A stretch of DNA of 64,000 nucleotides. Origin: Alcanivorax sp. (GTDB taxonomy: Bacteria; Pseudomonadota; Gammaproteobacteria; Pseudomonadales; Alcanivoracaceae). The position numbers and the translations under genes were made by a program. The stretch covers positions 2,408,692 to 2,472,691 of the forward strand of contig CP051239.1 of the NCBI GenBank assembly GCA_017794945.1. The letters run 5' to 3'. Every line of letters starts with the position of its first letter. Within the stretch, counting starts at the first letter, position 1. Shown one piece after another: positions 19,303 to 27,408 of this stretch. The notes beneath the pieces were generated by a model. The model worked only from the letters and a program-made list of their open reading frames with translations, was not told where the DNA came from and ran no database searches.

Positions 19303-19989
19303 TCAAGTCTCTTCATCAGGATTTTGCAATCGATAGCCGACACCGTAGACGCTGCCGATCCAGTCGTGGTCGCCGGTCAGGCCTTCGCTGAGTTTGCGCC
19401 GCAGCTTGCGGATATGGCTGTCGATGGTGCGGTCGGACACCACCCGGTGGTCGGAGTAGATCACGTCCATCAGCTGGTCGCGGGTCCAGATGCGCCCGGC
19501 CTGGCGGGACAACGCCGCCAGCAGCTCGAATTCAATGGCGGTGAGCGCCACCCGGGCGCCGTCGTGCACCGCTTCGAAGCGGTGCCGGTCCAGTTCCAGG
19601 CCCCCTTCGGCGGTGGGCTGGGTGGCGTTGCCGGTACGGCGCAGCACCGCTTTCACCCGCGCCACCACTTCCCGGGGGCTGAACGGCTTGCAGATGTAGT
19701 CGTCGGCGCCGATTTCCAGGCCCAGCAGGCGGTCCACCTCTTCCACGCGGGCGGTGATCATCAGAATCGGCACCTGGGAGAAACGGCGGATCGCCTTGCA
19801 CACTTCCATGCCGTCGCCGTCGGGCAGCATCAGGTCCAGCAACACCGCGTCGAAATCACCGTCGCGCACGCGCTGTTCGGCCTCCACGGCGCTGGCGGTC
19901 TGCTCCGGCTCGAAATGGCTGTGGCGAAGATAGTCCGCCAGCAATTGCGCCAGCCGGGGCTCATCCTCGACGATTAGAATTTTCGCCAT
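19303..19989 (-). CDS. baeR: response regulator, BaeR-like (OmpR family)
   Basis: A 228-aa two-component transcription factor. The receiver domain has acidic residues in VEDEP, the phospho-acceptor Asp52 in LLDLMLPDGDG, and Lys101 in ADDYICKPFSPREVVARVK. The last stretch is nearly the same as in enterobacterial BaeR, which is why I use the symbol. The C-terminal winged helix shows LTAIEFELLAALSRQAGRIW and DRTIDSHIRKLRRKL. It should act on envelope-stress genes, such as the Spy-like neighbour. The kinase gene lies upstream, separated by about 60 bases that hold a REP element. Confidence 0.9.
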   Translation of the reverse strand: MAKILIVEDEPRLAQLLADYLRHSHFEPEQTASAVEAEQRVRDGDFDAVLLDLMLPDGDGMEVCKAIRRFSQVPILMITARVEEVDRLLGLEIGADDYICKPFSPREVVARVKAVLRRTGNATQPTAEGGLELDRHRFEAVHDGARVALTAIEFELLAALSRQAGRIWTRDQLMDVIYSDHRVVSDRTIDSHIRKLRRKLSEGLTGDHDWIGSVYGVGYRLQNPDEET

Positions 19990-20024
19990 GTTCCGTTCCT
20001 TTCATTCGCTGTGGAAGCCCACCT

Positions 20025-20053
20025 TGTGGGAGCGGGCATGGCCCGCTCCTACA
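20025..20053. repeat. REP-like palindrome, family A, providing the baeS stop
   Basis: TGTGGGAGCGGGCATGGCCC followed by GCTCCTACA. The TAG stop codon of baeS (minus strand, 20049-20051) is formed by the TGTAGGAGC arm, so the element abuts and completes the coding sequence. Confidence 0.85.
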
Positions 20054-21404
20054 ATGGCAACCGCACCGTAATTCGAAGGCCGCCCAGGGGGCTATGGTCC
20101 GCTTCCATCGTGCCGCCGTGCGCTTCGACGATGCGCCGGGCGATGGCCAGCCCCAGGCCGGCGCCGCCGGTCTGGCGGTTGCGGGAGCTTTCCACCCGGT
20201 AGAGGTGATCGAACAGTTTCGGCAGGGCGTCGTCGGGCACGCCGGGGGCGCTGTCGTTCAGCGTCAGGCGCCAGTGGTCGCCGTCGCGGCCCAGGGTAAG
20301 CTGCACCTCGCCGCCTTCGTCGGTGTACTTGAGACTGCTTTGCAGCAGGTTGTCCAGCAGCTGGCGCAGGCGCACCGGATCGCCGTTGATCCGCGCCGGA
20401 TTCAGATCGGTGCGCAGGCGCACACGACGCCGGCCCAGTGCCGGGCGCACCGCGTCCACGGCGTCCTCGCAGAGCGCGTCCAGGTCCAGCGCGGTGAAGT
20501 GATAGCGCAGGTTCCCGGCGTCGGCCAGGGCCAGGTCATGCAGGTCGCTGACCAGATGGGTGAGCTGTCGCACCTCGGATTCCAGCGCCGCGATGGTCTC
20601 ATGGTTGAGCGGTCGCACCCCGTCGACCACCGCCTCCAGCTCGCCCTGCAGTACCGACAACGGCGTGCGCAGCTCGTGGGCGATGTCCGAGAACCAGCGC
20701 TGGCGGGCTCTCTGGCCCTGGTCCAGGCGCTCGCCCAGGCTGTCCACGTGGCGAATCAAATCACCCAGTTCGTCGCGGCGCCGGCTGCCCAGCCGGGTCT
20801 GGTAATCCCCCTCTCGCAACCGTCGGGTGTGGGCGCTGAGCGCCGTCACTGGTGCCACCAGGTGGCGCGCCAGCAGCCAGGACACCAGCAGCGACAGGGC
20901 CAGCCCCACCAGGGCCATCCAGCCGGCGAAGTTGAGCTGGCGCTCCTGGAAGCGCCGGTCAAGTTTGTCGCGGATGGCTTCCTGGTCGGGGTAGGCCAGC
21001 CAGCCCACCAGATCGTTATCGGTGCGGATCGGCACCAGGCGGCTGAATCGTTGCGGCGGTGGCGGGCCGAGCAGAGGGCGCTGGTCCGCCGTCAGCAGGG
21101 TCAGATGGCGGGGGGCGTCACGGCGGTCGCGCTTGCCCGGTTCGGTGTCGGTGTTGCGGTCACCGGCCAGCCAGTACAGCCGGCCCAGCACCCGCGGGTC
21201 GCTGAGCAGGAAGTCCCAGCTGCCCCGTTGCGCGTACAGCACGCCAAGGTGGTCGGCCAGACGCTCCACCTGGGCCTGCTGGCGCTCGTCGATGTACTTG
21301 CGCAGGCTCTGCTCGAAGGCAAAGAAATAGAAACCGCTGGCGGCCACGATCAGCACCACGAAGGTGCCGAGAAAGGTGAGGAAAAGCTTGTTGCGGATGC
21401 CCAT
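20049..21404 (-). CDS. baeS: sensor histidine kinase, BaeS-like
   Basis: A 451-aa membrane kinase that should sense envelope stress and phosphorylate BaeR. Two membrane segments (about residues 7-30 and 160-180) bracket a periplasmic sensor of about 130 residues. A HAMP segment follows (HLVAPVTALSAHTRRLREGD). The dimerisation/phosphoacceptor box is FSDIAHELRTPLSVLQGELE with His243, and the ATP-binding domain has LLDNLLQSSLKYT and GGAGLGLAIARRIVEAHGG. The start at 21404 (MGIRNKLFLTF) gives the first membrane helix; an extension to 21482 has no support. The stop codon lies within a REP element. Confidence 0.9.
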   Translation of the reverse strand: MGIRNKLFLTFLGTFVVLIVAASGFYFFAFEQSLRKYIDERQQAQVERLADHLGVLYAQRGSWDFLLSDPRVLGRLYWLAGDRNTDTEPGKRDRRDAPRHLTLLTADQRPLLGPPPPQRFSRLVPIRTDNDLVGWLAYPDQEAIRDKLDRRFQERQLNFAGWMALVGLALSLLVSWLLARHLVAPVTALSAHTRRLREGDYQTRLGSRRRDELGDLIRHVDSLGERLDQGQRARQRWFSDIAHELRTPLSVLQGELEAVVDGVRPLNHETIAALESEVRQLTHLVSDLHDLALADAGNLRYHFTALDLDALCEDAVDAVRPALGRRRVRLRTDLNPARINGDPVRLRQLLDNLLQSSLKYTDEGGEVQLTLGRDGDHWRLTLNDSAPGVPDDALPKLFDHLYRVESSRNRQTGGAGLGLAIARRIVEAHGGTMEADHSPLGGLRITVRLPL

Positions 21405-21525
21405 GGTCGGCCGGCGGACCTCGCCAGAATAACGGAACCGCCAGTCTAAGCCCTGCCGGGCCCGGGCCCCAGGGCCTTGCACATTCTTTCAAAATCGCCG
21501 GCAGGCCCGCGCCGACACGGCTTGG

Positions 21526-22095
21526 TCAACGATCTTGGCGCTGGACCCATTGCGGTTCGTCGGTGCCGGTGCGCAGGTTGATGGCGCGGGCCATCACGAA
21601 CAGCAGATCGCCGACGCGGTTGAGCACGGCGCGGCTCACCGGGTTGACCTGGTCGTCGTCGCCGACCGCGATCAGATCCCGCTCCGCGCGCCGGGCCACG
21701 GTGCGGCAGTGATGGCACCAGGCGGCGTCGGGGTGACCGCCTGGCAGTACGAATTCCTTGAGCGGTGTCAGTTCCGCGTTGAGGGTGTCGGCCTGGGATT
21801 CCACCTCCACCAGGTCGGCGTCGGTGAGGGTGACGGTGCCGGGCACCGCCAGTTCGCCGCCCAGGTCGAACAGCAGCTGCTGAATCCGCTCCAGCAGCGC
21901 GTCCAGATCATTGTCCAGGGCCCGGGCGCGTAGCACGCCCAGGCCGCTGTTGAGCTCGTCCAGCGCACCCAGGGCCTGGATGCGCGGGTGATCCTTGGCG
22001 ATGCGGCTGCCGTCGGCCAGGCCGGTGCGGCCGTCGTCACCGCTGCGTGTGATCACCCGGTTGATGCGGGTTTTATCGTCCTTGCTGTCACTCAT
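21526..22095 (-). CDS. cob(I)yrinic acid a,c-diamide adenosyltransferase, PduO type
   Basis: A 189-aa ATP:cob(I)alamin adenosyltransferase that makes adenosylcobalamin in the cytosol. The N-terminal ATP-binding loop is TRSGDDGRTGLADGSRI (residues about 16-32). The C-terminal half has the conserved FVLPGGHPDAAWCHHCRTVA and ARRAERDLIAV, then LNRVGDLLFVMARAIN. It begins 2 bases after the btuB-like stop, so both genes lie under the cobalamin riboswitch. A slight oddity is a short charged tail (EPQWVQRQDR). Assignment to the PduO rather than CobA or EutT type rests on these motifs. Confidence 0.92.
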   Translation of the reverse strand: MSDSKDDKTRINRVITRSGDDGRTGLADGSRIAKDHPRIQALGALDELNSGLGVLRARALDNDLDALLERIQQLLFDLGGELAVPGTVTLTDADLVEVESQADTLNAELTPLKEFVLPGGHPDAAWCHHCRTVARRAERDLIAVGDDDQVNPVSRAVLNRVGDLLFVMARAINLRTGTDEPQWVQRQDR

Positions 22096-22097
22096 GG

Positions 22098-24140
22098 TCA
22101 GAATTCCATGCCCAGGCTTACCCGGTAATGCCGTTCCGGCAGGGGGTAGGCGTTATAACTGAGGTTGTTGGTGGCTTTGATGCCGTAATCCGCCGCCAGT
22201 TCATCCTCCAGGTTATAGGCCCCGATGCGCAAGTAAGCCTTTTGGTAGCGGGCGGTGGCTTCCAGGTCGGTCATCCGGTAGCTGTCGATCTGCTGGAAGT
22301 TGTTGGGCTGGTCGTTGTCGAAGCGGCGCTTGCCCACGTAGCGGTGCGCCAGGGACAGCTCCAGCCAGGGCAGCGCCTGCCAGTTGGCCTGGGCGTAGAA
22401 CAGCTGGCGCGACACCAGCGGCACGTCGTTGCCTTCCCATTCGCCCTCGTCGAACTCGGCCCGTTGCAGGGTGCCGTTCAGCACCAGCGTGAGGTCCCGG
22501 TCCAGCCGCCAGCGGCTGTTCAGGCTCACGCCACGGCGCCGGGTGCGGTCTTCCAGGTTAACGTTGGCCCCGAAGGCGCCGGCATAAGGGTTATAGACGA
22601 TTTCGTTGTCGAAGCGCCCCTGCCAGGCGGTCAGCGTGGAGGTCTGGATGCCTTTTTGCCAGCTGGCGCCCAGGGTGTACTGCTCGCCGGTTTGCGGCTC
22701 CAGCAGTTGGTCGTCCGGGGTGATTTCGTCGGCGTTGACGATGCGCACGCTGCGCTGGGCGCCGGCGAACACGTCCAGGCCGCCGTCAAAGTGGTAGCGC
22801 ACGCCCCCTTCGTACATCTCCGCGTCCTGGCTGTCCTCGCCCTGGCCGGCGCCGAAGCCGGTGGTTTCCGTCTCGGTGTCCACGTCCAGACGGCGCGCGC
22901 CCAGGGTGAAGGACCAGCGGTCCAGGGTCATCACGTCGTGGAAATACCAGGCGGTTTGCCGCTGGTCCACGTCCTTGGTGCCGGTGGGGTCGCCGATCTG
23001 CGCCCGCGAGCCGGCGCTGCGGTTCTCCAGGCGGTAGTCGTACAAATCCCAGCCCACCGTGGTGTTGTGGGTCAGGCCGGCGGCCTGGAACTGGCTGGTA
23101 AAGCGCGGGTTGACGCTGTAGCTGTCCACGTCGGTTTCGCCGTAGGTGGAGAAGCCCGGGAAGTAGAAGAAGTAGCTCTGCTCCTTGCGGCGGCCGGAGA
23201 AATCCAGGTGCAGGCGGCTGTGGTCGCCGATGCGCACGTTCATGCCCGGCATCACCGTAACGGTGTCCTGGTCGGCCCAGTCGACGGGGGTGGCGGCGCC
23301 TTCCGGATCGTTCTCGAACTGGTTTTCGCCGGTGGCCAGGTTGACCGTGCGGCCGCCGGGCAGGTCCAGGTTCTGTCGCTCGCCGGTGGCGGTCAGGTAG
23401 AAGGTAAGATCGTCGCGGCGGGTGCGCAGGTCGGCGAAGGCGTTGCGCTGCTGCAGGTCGTTGTTCTCCCGGTAGCCGTCACTGTGCAGGGCCTGCACCG
23501 AGGCGGCGGCGCTGGTGTGGTGGTCGCCGCCGCCTTCACCCTGATGGTGGCCGGTGGCCCACAGGCTGCCGCCGGTGGTGCTGAAGCTGCCGCCGGTGAC
23601 TTCCACGCCGGCCTGATTCTCGTAGCGATCGCGGGTGACGATGTTGACCGCGCCGCCGACCACGCCGTTGCCGTACAGCGCGGCACCGGCGCCGGGTAGC
23701 ACTTCGATGCGCTCGATCGCCGCCAGCGGGATCGAGGCGATGTCCGGCCCGGACAGGTCCACGTTGCTGTAGCGGCGGCCGTTAAGCAGCACCAGGGTGT
23801 TGGAGGTGGCGCTGGCGCCGAAGCCCTGCATATCAATGGTGGCGCGGGCGCCGTTGATGCCGAAATTGCGACGCACCTGGACGCCGCCCAGGGTGTCCAG
23901 CACGTCCGCCAGATTATTGGCGGGCATCGCGCGGATCGCGTCGCGATCCAGGATCAGGGTCCCGGTGGGCAGTTCCCGCGCCACGCTGGCGGTGCGCGAA
24001 CCGGTCACTTCCACGGGGCTGAGCAGATTGTCGGTTGTGTCGTTGTCGGACTGAGCGGCCTGAGTAACAGGCACGTACAGGCAAGCCGTGGCCAGAGCCA
24101 GCTTTACAGCGGCGGCCACCTTAAGGGGGTGGGTATGCAT
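22098..24140 (-). CDS. TonB-dependent receptor, BtuB-like
   Basis: A 680-aa outer-membrane receptor, probably for cobalamin or cobinamide. The signal peptide covers about residues 1-29 (ACLYVPVTQAAQ). The plug domain has a TonB-box-like SPVEVTGSR, then MPANNLADVLDTLGGVQVRR and IERIEVLPGAGAALYGNGVV. The barrel ends in the aromatic C-terminus RHYRVSLGMEF. The start ATG at 24140 has a GGGAGGA site. Substrate is inferred from the cobalamin riboswitch in its leader and the adenosyltransferase directly downstream. Confidence 0.9.
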   Translation of the reverse strand: MHTHPLKVAAAVKLALATACLYVPVTQAAQSDNDTTDNLLSPVEVTGSRTASVARELPTGTLILDRDAIRAMPANNLADVLDTLGGVQVRRNFGINGARATIDMQGFGASATSNTLVLLNGRRYSNVDLSGPDIASIPLAAIERIEVLPGAGAALYGNGVVGGAVNIVTRDRYENQAGVEVTGGSFSTTGGSLWATGHHQGEGGGDHHTSAAASVQALHSDGYRENNDLQQRNAFADLRTRRDDLTFYLTATGERQNLDLPGGRTVNLATGENQFENDPEGAATPVDWADQDTVTVMPGMNVRIGDHSRLHLDFSGRRKEQSYFFYFPGFSTYGETDVDSYSVNPRFTSQFQAAGLTHNTTVGWDLYDYRLENRSAGSRAQIGDPTGTKDVDQRQTAWYFHDVMTLDRWSFTLGARRLDVDTETETTGFGAGQGEDSQDAEMYEGGVRYHFDGGLDVFAGAQRSVRIVNADEITPDDQLLEPQTGEQYTLGASWQKGIQTSTLTAWQGRFDNEIVYNPYAGAFGANVNLEDRTRRRGVSLNSRWRLDRDLTLVLNGTLQRAEFDEGEWEGNDVPLVSRQLFYAQANWQALPWLELSLAHRYVGKRRFDNDQPNNFQQIDSYRMTDLEATARYQKAYLRIGAYNLEDELAADYGIKATNNLSYNAYPLPERHYRVSLGMEF

Positions 24141-24208
24141 AGTATTGTCCTCCCGATGCACCCTCCGTACATGGGGTGCGCCCCCGGCCGTGGTCGGACG
24201 TGGGCGCG

Positions 24209-24366
24209 CCAGTGGCAACAGGCCGGTCTCCGGGCTCGAGGGGTGACGCCGTTACCGCCTTCCCAGGACGTGCCTGGTGGCGTCGTGGTAACGACTACCT
24301 CATACCGTTGCGGGGGCAGCGCCGGCCTTTCACCGGCTTCCCGTACACCTGAAGCGGTGGCAAACA
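24209..24366 (-). promoter_or_regulatory. cobalamin riboswitch
   Basis: Read on the minus strand, the leader contains the conserved core GGGAAGCCGGTGAAAGGCC, then GCTGCCCCCGCAACGGTA, then a variable arm, then GAGCCCGGAGACCGGCCTG, followed by GCCACTGG. These are the standard landmarks of the cobalamin (B12) riboswitch. It lies 70 bases upstream of the btuB-like start and should shut off receptor and adenosyltransferase expression when adenosylcobalamin is abundant. Confidence 0.92.
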
Positions 24367-24402
24367 TAGAGCAACGCCGGCCTCGGCACAACTGATCGCT
24401 TT

Positions 24403-24480
24403 TGTCGGGTTACGGCCTTTGGCCTAACCCGACCTACGCGGCGGGCGCCGTAGGTCGGATTAGCGAAGCGTAATCCGACA
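24403..24480. repeat. REP family B composite (two opposed units)
   Basis: TGTCGGGTTACGGCCTTTGG with CCTAACCCGACCTACG is followed by CGTAGGTCGGATTAGCGAAG with CGTAATCCGACA. The two units are palindromic and face each other. It separates the riboswitch region from the end of panE. Confidence 0.85.
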
Positions 24481-24485
24481 ACCAC

Positions 24486-25406
24486 TTAAGGATGCCGAGC
24501 TTTGACCGCCGCAATAATGCGGCGATGCGCGGGCAAATCGATTTCAAGCGCTTCCGCCTGGCGCAGCAGCCAGCCGTTGATGGCGTCGATTTCGGTGACG
24601 GCGCCGGCCTGCATGTCGGCGCGCATGGAGGAGGTGTTGCCGGCGGTGGCCTCGGCCAGGGCGCGCACGCCGGGCAGGGAATCGCCGGGCCAGGTCGGGT
24701 CCAGGGTGGTGAGTACCTGGTCCGCTTCGCGGGCCAGCTGTTCGGCCTCGGTGGCCAGCGCCGGGTCCTGGAAGATGTGCCCGTTGGCCACGTCGTGCAG
24801 GCCGGTGAGCGGATTGATCACCGCGTTGCCCACCAGTTTGCGCCATTGGCGGTGGCGGAAGTCGTCGGGCCAGTGCAGTTTCGGCCAGTGCCCGGCGAGG
24901 GCGCCGTACCAGGCCGGCGGGCCCCCGTCGGCGCGGTCCCCCATCCAGGTGTCGTTCTCGGCGACCACGCGGTGGGCGTCGCCGTCGCGCTTCACCGCCG
25001 AGGCGCTGACCACCTCGATCATGCGGGCGCCCTCGGGCAGCAGCCCCTCCAGGCTGCCCAGACCGTTCTGCAGCCGCAGCACGGTGGCGTCCGCCGCCAG
25101 CGGCACGCCGCTAAGCGCCGCTGCCGAAAACGGTGCCTTGCAGGCCACCACCAGCCGCCGGATGGGGCCCGCTCCCACAAGCGGCTCCGTTTCGCTAGCG
25201 GGCGCGCGCTGGCAGCGGAGTTGCAGTGACACCGGGTCGCCATTCGGGAGAATCAGGGTACGTTCCAGGGTCGGCGTGGCGTCGCGGCGCAGGGCGATGA
25301 CGGTGAAGCCGGCGCGCTGCAGGTAATGGGCGGCGAGCAGGCCCATGTTGCCGGCGCCCAGCAGGTACCAGGGTTCGGCGTGATCGGGGGAGGCTGGCGT
25401 GGTCAT
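24486..25406 (-). CDS. panE: ketopantoate reductase (2-dehydropantoate 2-reductase)
   Basis: NADPH-dependent reductase of pantothenate synthesis, 306 aa. The N-terminal dinucleotide-binding motif is LLGAGNMGLLAAHYL (about 16-30). The middle has VVACKAPF where the family binds cofactor, and the C-terminal helical domain has RKLVGNAVINPLTGLHDVANG, including the conserved Lys and Asn. The peptide P-L-V-G-A-G-P at roughly residues 76-82 is encoded by a REP half-element (25165-25180) and looks like an insertion compared with the usual spacing. Other ApbA/PanE paralogues exist, so the exact substrate is inferred. Confidence 0.85.
   Translation of the reverse strand: MTTPASPDHAEPWYLLGAGNMGLLAAHYLQRAGFTVIALRRDATPTLERTLILPNGDPVSLQLRCQRAPASETEPLVGAGPIRRLVVACKAPFSAAALSGVPLAADATVLRLQNGLGSLEGLLPEGARMIEVVSASAVKRDGDAHRVVAENDTWMGDRADGGPPAWYGALAGHWPKLHWPDDFRHRQWRKLVGNAVINPLTGLHDVANGHIFQDPALATEAEQLAREADQVLTTLDPTWPGDSLPGVRALAEATAGNTSSMRADMQAGAVTEIDAINGWLLRQAEALEIDLPAHRRIIAAVKARHP
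25165..25180 (-). repeat. REP half-element inside panE
   Basis: On the coding strand the sequence TTGTGGGAGCGGGCCC matches the left arm of the family A REP core and is translated as L-V-G-A-G-P. The second arm is missing. Confidence 0.7.
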
Positions 25407-25575
25407 GGCGCTATGCTAGGCGCGCCGGCGGCCGGCCACAATCGCGGCGTGGCGCCCGGGCGGCGCGGCGGTTGTTAAATGTGGCCGGGGCCGTGTTGTG
25501 CTGCGCCTCGCAAACCGGGACTATGTCCGCTTTCGCCGACCGAACCGAACAAAACCGAATAAGTACGGGAAAGCC

Positions 25576-26904
25576 ATGCCTCCCCTGAGCGATACGTTCC
25601 GCACCGCCTGGCAGCTTTACAGTCACCCCCGCGTGGTGGTGATGCTGTTCTTGGGGTTTTCCGCCGGGCTGCCCTACCTGCTGGTGTTCTCCACCCTGTC
25701 CGCCTGGCTGGCGGACGCGGACGTGGACCGCGCCGCCATCGGTTATTTCAGCTGGGTGGGCATCATGTTTTCCATCAAGGTGTTCTGGGCGCCGGTGGTG
25801 GACCGGCTCAAGCTGCCGCTGTTGAACCGCCTGTTCGGCCAGCGGCGCGGCTGGCTGCTGCTGGCCCAGGTGGGCATCGCGCTGTCGCTGGCGGCGATGG
25901 CGCTGGTGGAGCCGGTGGGCCACCTGGAGCGCTTCGCCCAACTGGCGCTGCTGGTGGCGTTCTGCTCCGCCACCCAGGATATCTGCATTGACGCCTACCG
26001 CATCGATTCCGCCGACGAATCCTTCCAGGGCGCCATGGCCGCCACCTATATTTTCGGCTACCGCACCGCCATGCTGGTGGCCGGCGCTGGCGCCTTCTAC
26101 ATTGCCAGCTACGATTCCTGGAACGGCGCTTACCATGCCATGGCCTGGCTGATGGGCGTGGGCATCGTCACCACCCTGATTATCCGCGAGCCGGACACCC
26201 CGCCACGGGAAAGCTTCGGGCGCGACCCGAAACAGTGGCTGGAAACCGCCCTGATCGCCCCGTTCCGGGACTTTTTCGGTCGCTACGGGCGAATCGCCCT
26301 GGGCCTGCTGGCTCTGGTGGCGATCTACCGGATCAGCGACATCACCATGGGGGTGATGGCCAACCCCTTCTACCTGGATATCGGCTACACCAAGAACGAG
26401 ATCGCCACGGTGGCCAAGTTCTTCGGCTTTTTCATGACCATGCTGGGGTCCGCCGTGGGCGGGCTGGCGGTGCTGCGTTACGGCCTGGGCCGGTCCTTGC
26501 TGGTGGGTGCCGTGGGCGTGGCGCTGACCAACCTGCTGTTCGCGGTCATGGCCACCTATTCGCCGGTGACGGAGGTGCCGGTGGACCCGGACCAGGTGCG
26601 CTGGGTGTCGCTGGCCTGGCTGGCGGCGGTGATCAGCGCCGATAACCTCTTCGGCGGCTTTGCCAACGTGGCGCTGATCGCCTTTATGTCCAGCCTCACC
26701 AACCGCAATTTCAGCGCTACCCAGTACGCCCTGTTCAGCTCTCTGATGACCCTGCCGGGTAAGTTCATCGGGGGCTTCTCGGGTGAAGTGGTGAAAGCGT
26801 CCGGCTACACGGTGTTCTTCAACTACGCCGCGCTGCTCGGCGTGCCGGCGATCCTGCTGACGATTTGGTGGTTGCGGCGCCGCGACGAAACCACCGCGCG
26901 TTAG
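25576..26904 (+). CDS. ampG: AmpG-type muropeptide permease (MFS)
   Basis: A 442-aa inner-membrane permease that imports anhydromuropeptides for recycling. The N-terminus VVMLFLGFSAGLPYLLVFST with SAWLADADVDRAAIGYFSW is the AmpG signature, and SATQDICIDAYRID near residue 135 is also diagnostic. Roughly 12-14 hydrophobic segments are visible. I chose the ATG at 25576 (MPPLSDTF), preceded by GGGAAAG, over an upstream in-frame codon. It is divergent from panE. Its TAG stop overlaps tail to tail with the alkyltransferase-like gene (TTAG, 26901-26904). With ampD and ampE in the same window, the cell has the core recycling route. Confidence 0.93.
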   Translation: MPPLSDTFRTAWQLYSHPRVVVMLFLGFSAGLPYLLVFSTLSAWLADADVDRAAIGYFSWVGIMFSIKVFWAPVVDRLKLPLLNRLFGQRRGWLLLAQVGIALSLAAMALVEPVGHLERFAQLALLVAFCSATQDICIDAYRIDSADESFQGAMAATYIFGYRTAMLVAGAGAFYIASYDSWNGAYHAMAWLMGVGIVTTLIIREPDTPPRESFGRDPKQWLETALIAPFRDFFGRYGRIALGLLALVAIYRISDITMGVMANPFYLDIGYTKNEIATVAKFFGFFMTMLGSAVGGLAVLRYGLGRSLLVGAVGVALTNLLFAVMATYSPVTEVPVDPDQVRWVSLAWLAAVISADNLFGGFANVALIAFMSSLTNRNFSATQYALFSSLMTLPGKFIGGFSGEVVKASGYTVFFNYAALLGVPAILLTIWWLRRRDETTAR

Positions 26905-27203
26905 GGCTGCCAGAAACAGGACTTGGGGACGCGGTTGCCGAGCACGGTGACGCCTTCGTCGGTCAGCCGCTGGATCTGGAGCTCGCCGCTGGGCGTGCCG
27001 GCCAGCGGCAGGCCGCCGTCGCCGCGAATGACCCGGTGCCAGGGCAGGGTGGAGCCTTTCGGCAGCCGCCCCATCAGGCGCCCCACGAAGCGGGCATGGC
27101 GGGGGTAGCCGGCCTGGCGTGCCACCTGCCCATAGCTGGCCACCCGGCCGGCCGGGATGGCCGCCACGATCTGATATACCGCATTCGTGAATTCTTGGTT
27201 CAT
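26901..27203 (-). CDS. alkyltransferase-like protein (MGMT family without the acceptor cysteine)
   Basis: A 100-aa DNA-binding protein of the ATL branch of the O6-alkylguanine transferase family. The helix-turn-helix part is IPAGRVASYGQVARQAGYPR, and the active-site loop reads PWHRVI with Trp55 in place of the catalytic Cys of PCHRV. ATL proteins bind O6-alkylguanine, flip it, and recruit nucleotide excision repair instead of removing the alkyl group. The ATG at 27203 matches the usual length; seven more codons upstream are possible. Convergent with ampG. Confidence 0.9.
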   Translation of the reverse strand: MNQEFTNAVYQIVAAIPAGRVASYGQVARQAGYPRHARFVGRLMGRLPKGSTLPWHRVIRGDGGLPLAGTPSGELQIQRLTDEGVTVLGNRVPKSCFWQP

Positions 27204-27248
27204 GAGACTAGCTTCAGGCTTCAAGTCGCAAGCTACAAGCCGATGGAT

Positions 27249-27388
27249 TGTGGGAGCGGGCCCCGCCCGCGAAAGGGCGCGAAGCGCCCGGCAGGATGCC
27301 AGAGACCTAAAAAGCGGAACACCATCGGCGTCTCTGGTATCCCGCCGGCCGGCTTTGCCGGCCTTTCGCGAGCAGGCTCGCTCCCACA
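27249..27388. repeat. 140-bp composite inverted repeat of REP family A
   Basis: Same design as 13012-13156. The left core is TGTGGGAGCGGGCCCCGCCC, with inner palindromes GGGCGCGAAGCGCCC and GGCCGGCTTTGCCGGCC. The inverted pair GGCAGGATGCCAGAG / CTCTGGTATCCCGCC surrounds a short variable centre, and the right core ends GGCTCGCTCCCACA. It fills the gap between the ATL and fabG-like genes. Confidence 0.85.
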
Positions 27389-27408
27389 GTCCTTTGGCCC
27401 CGGCACGT

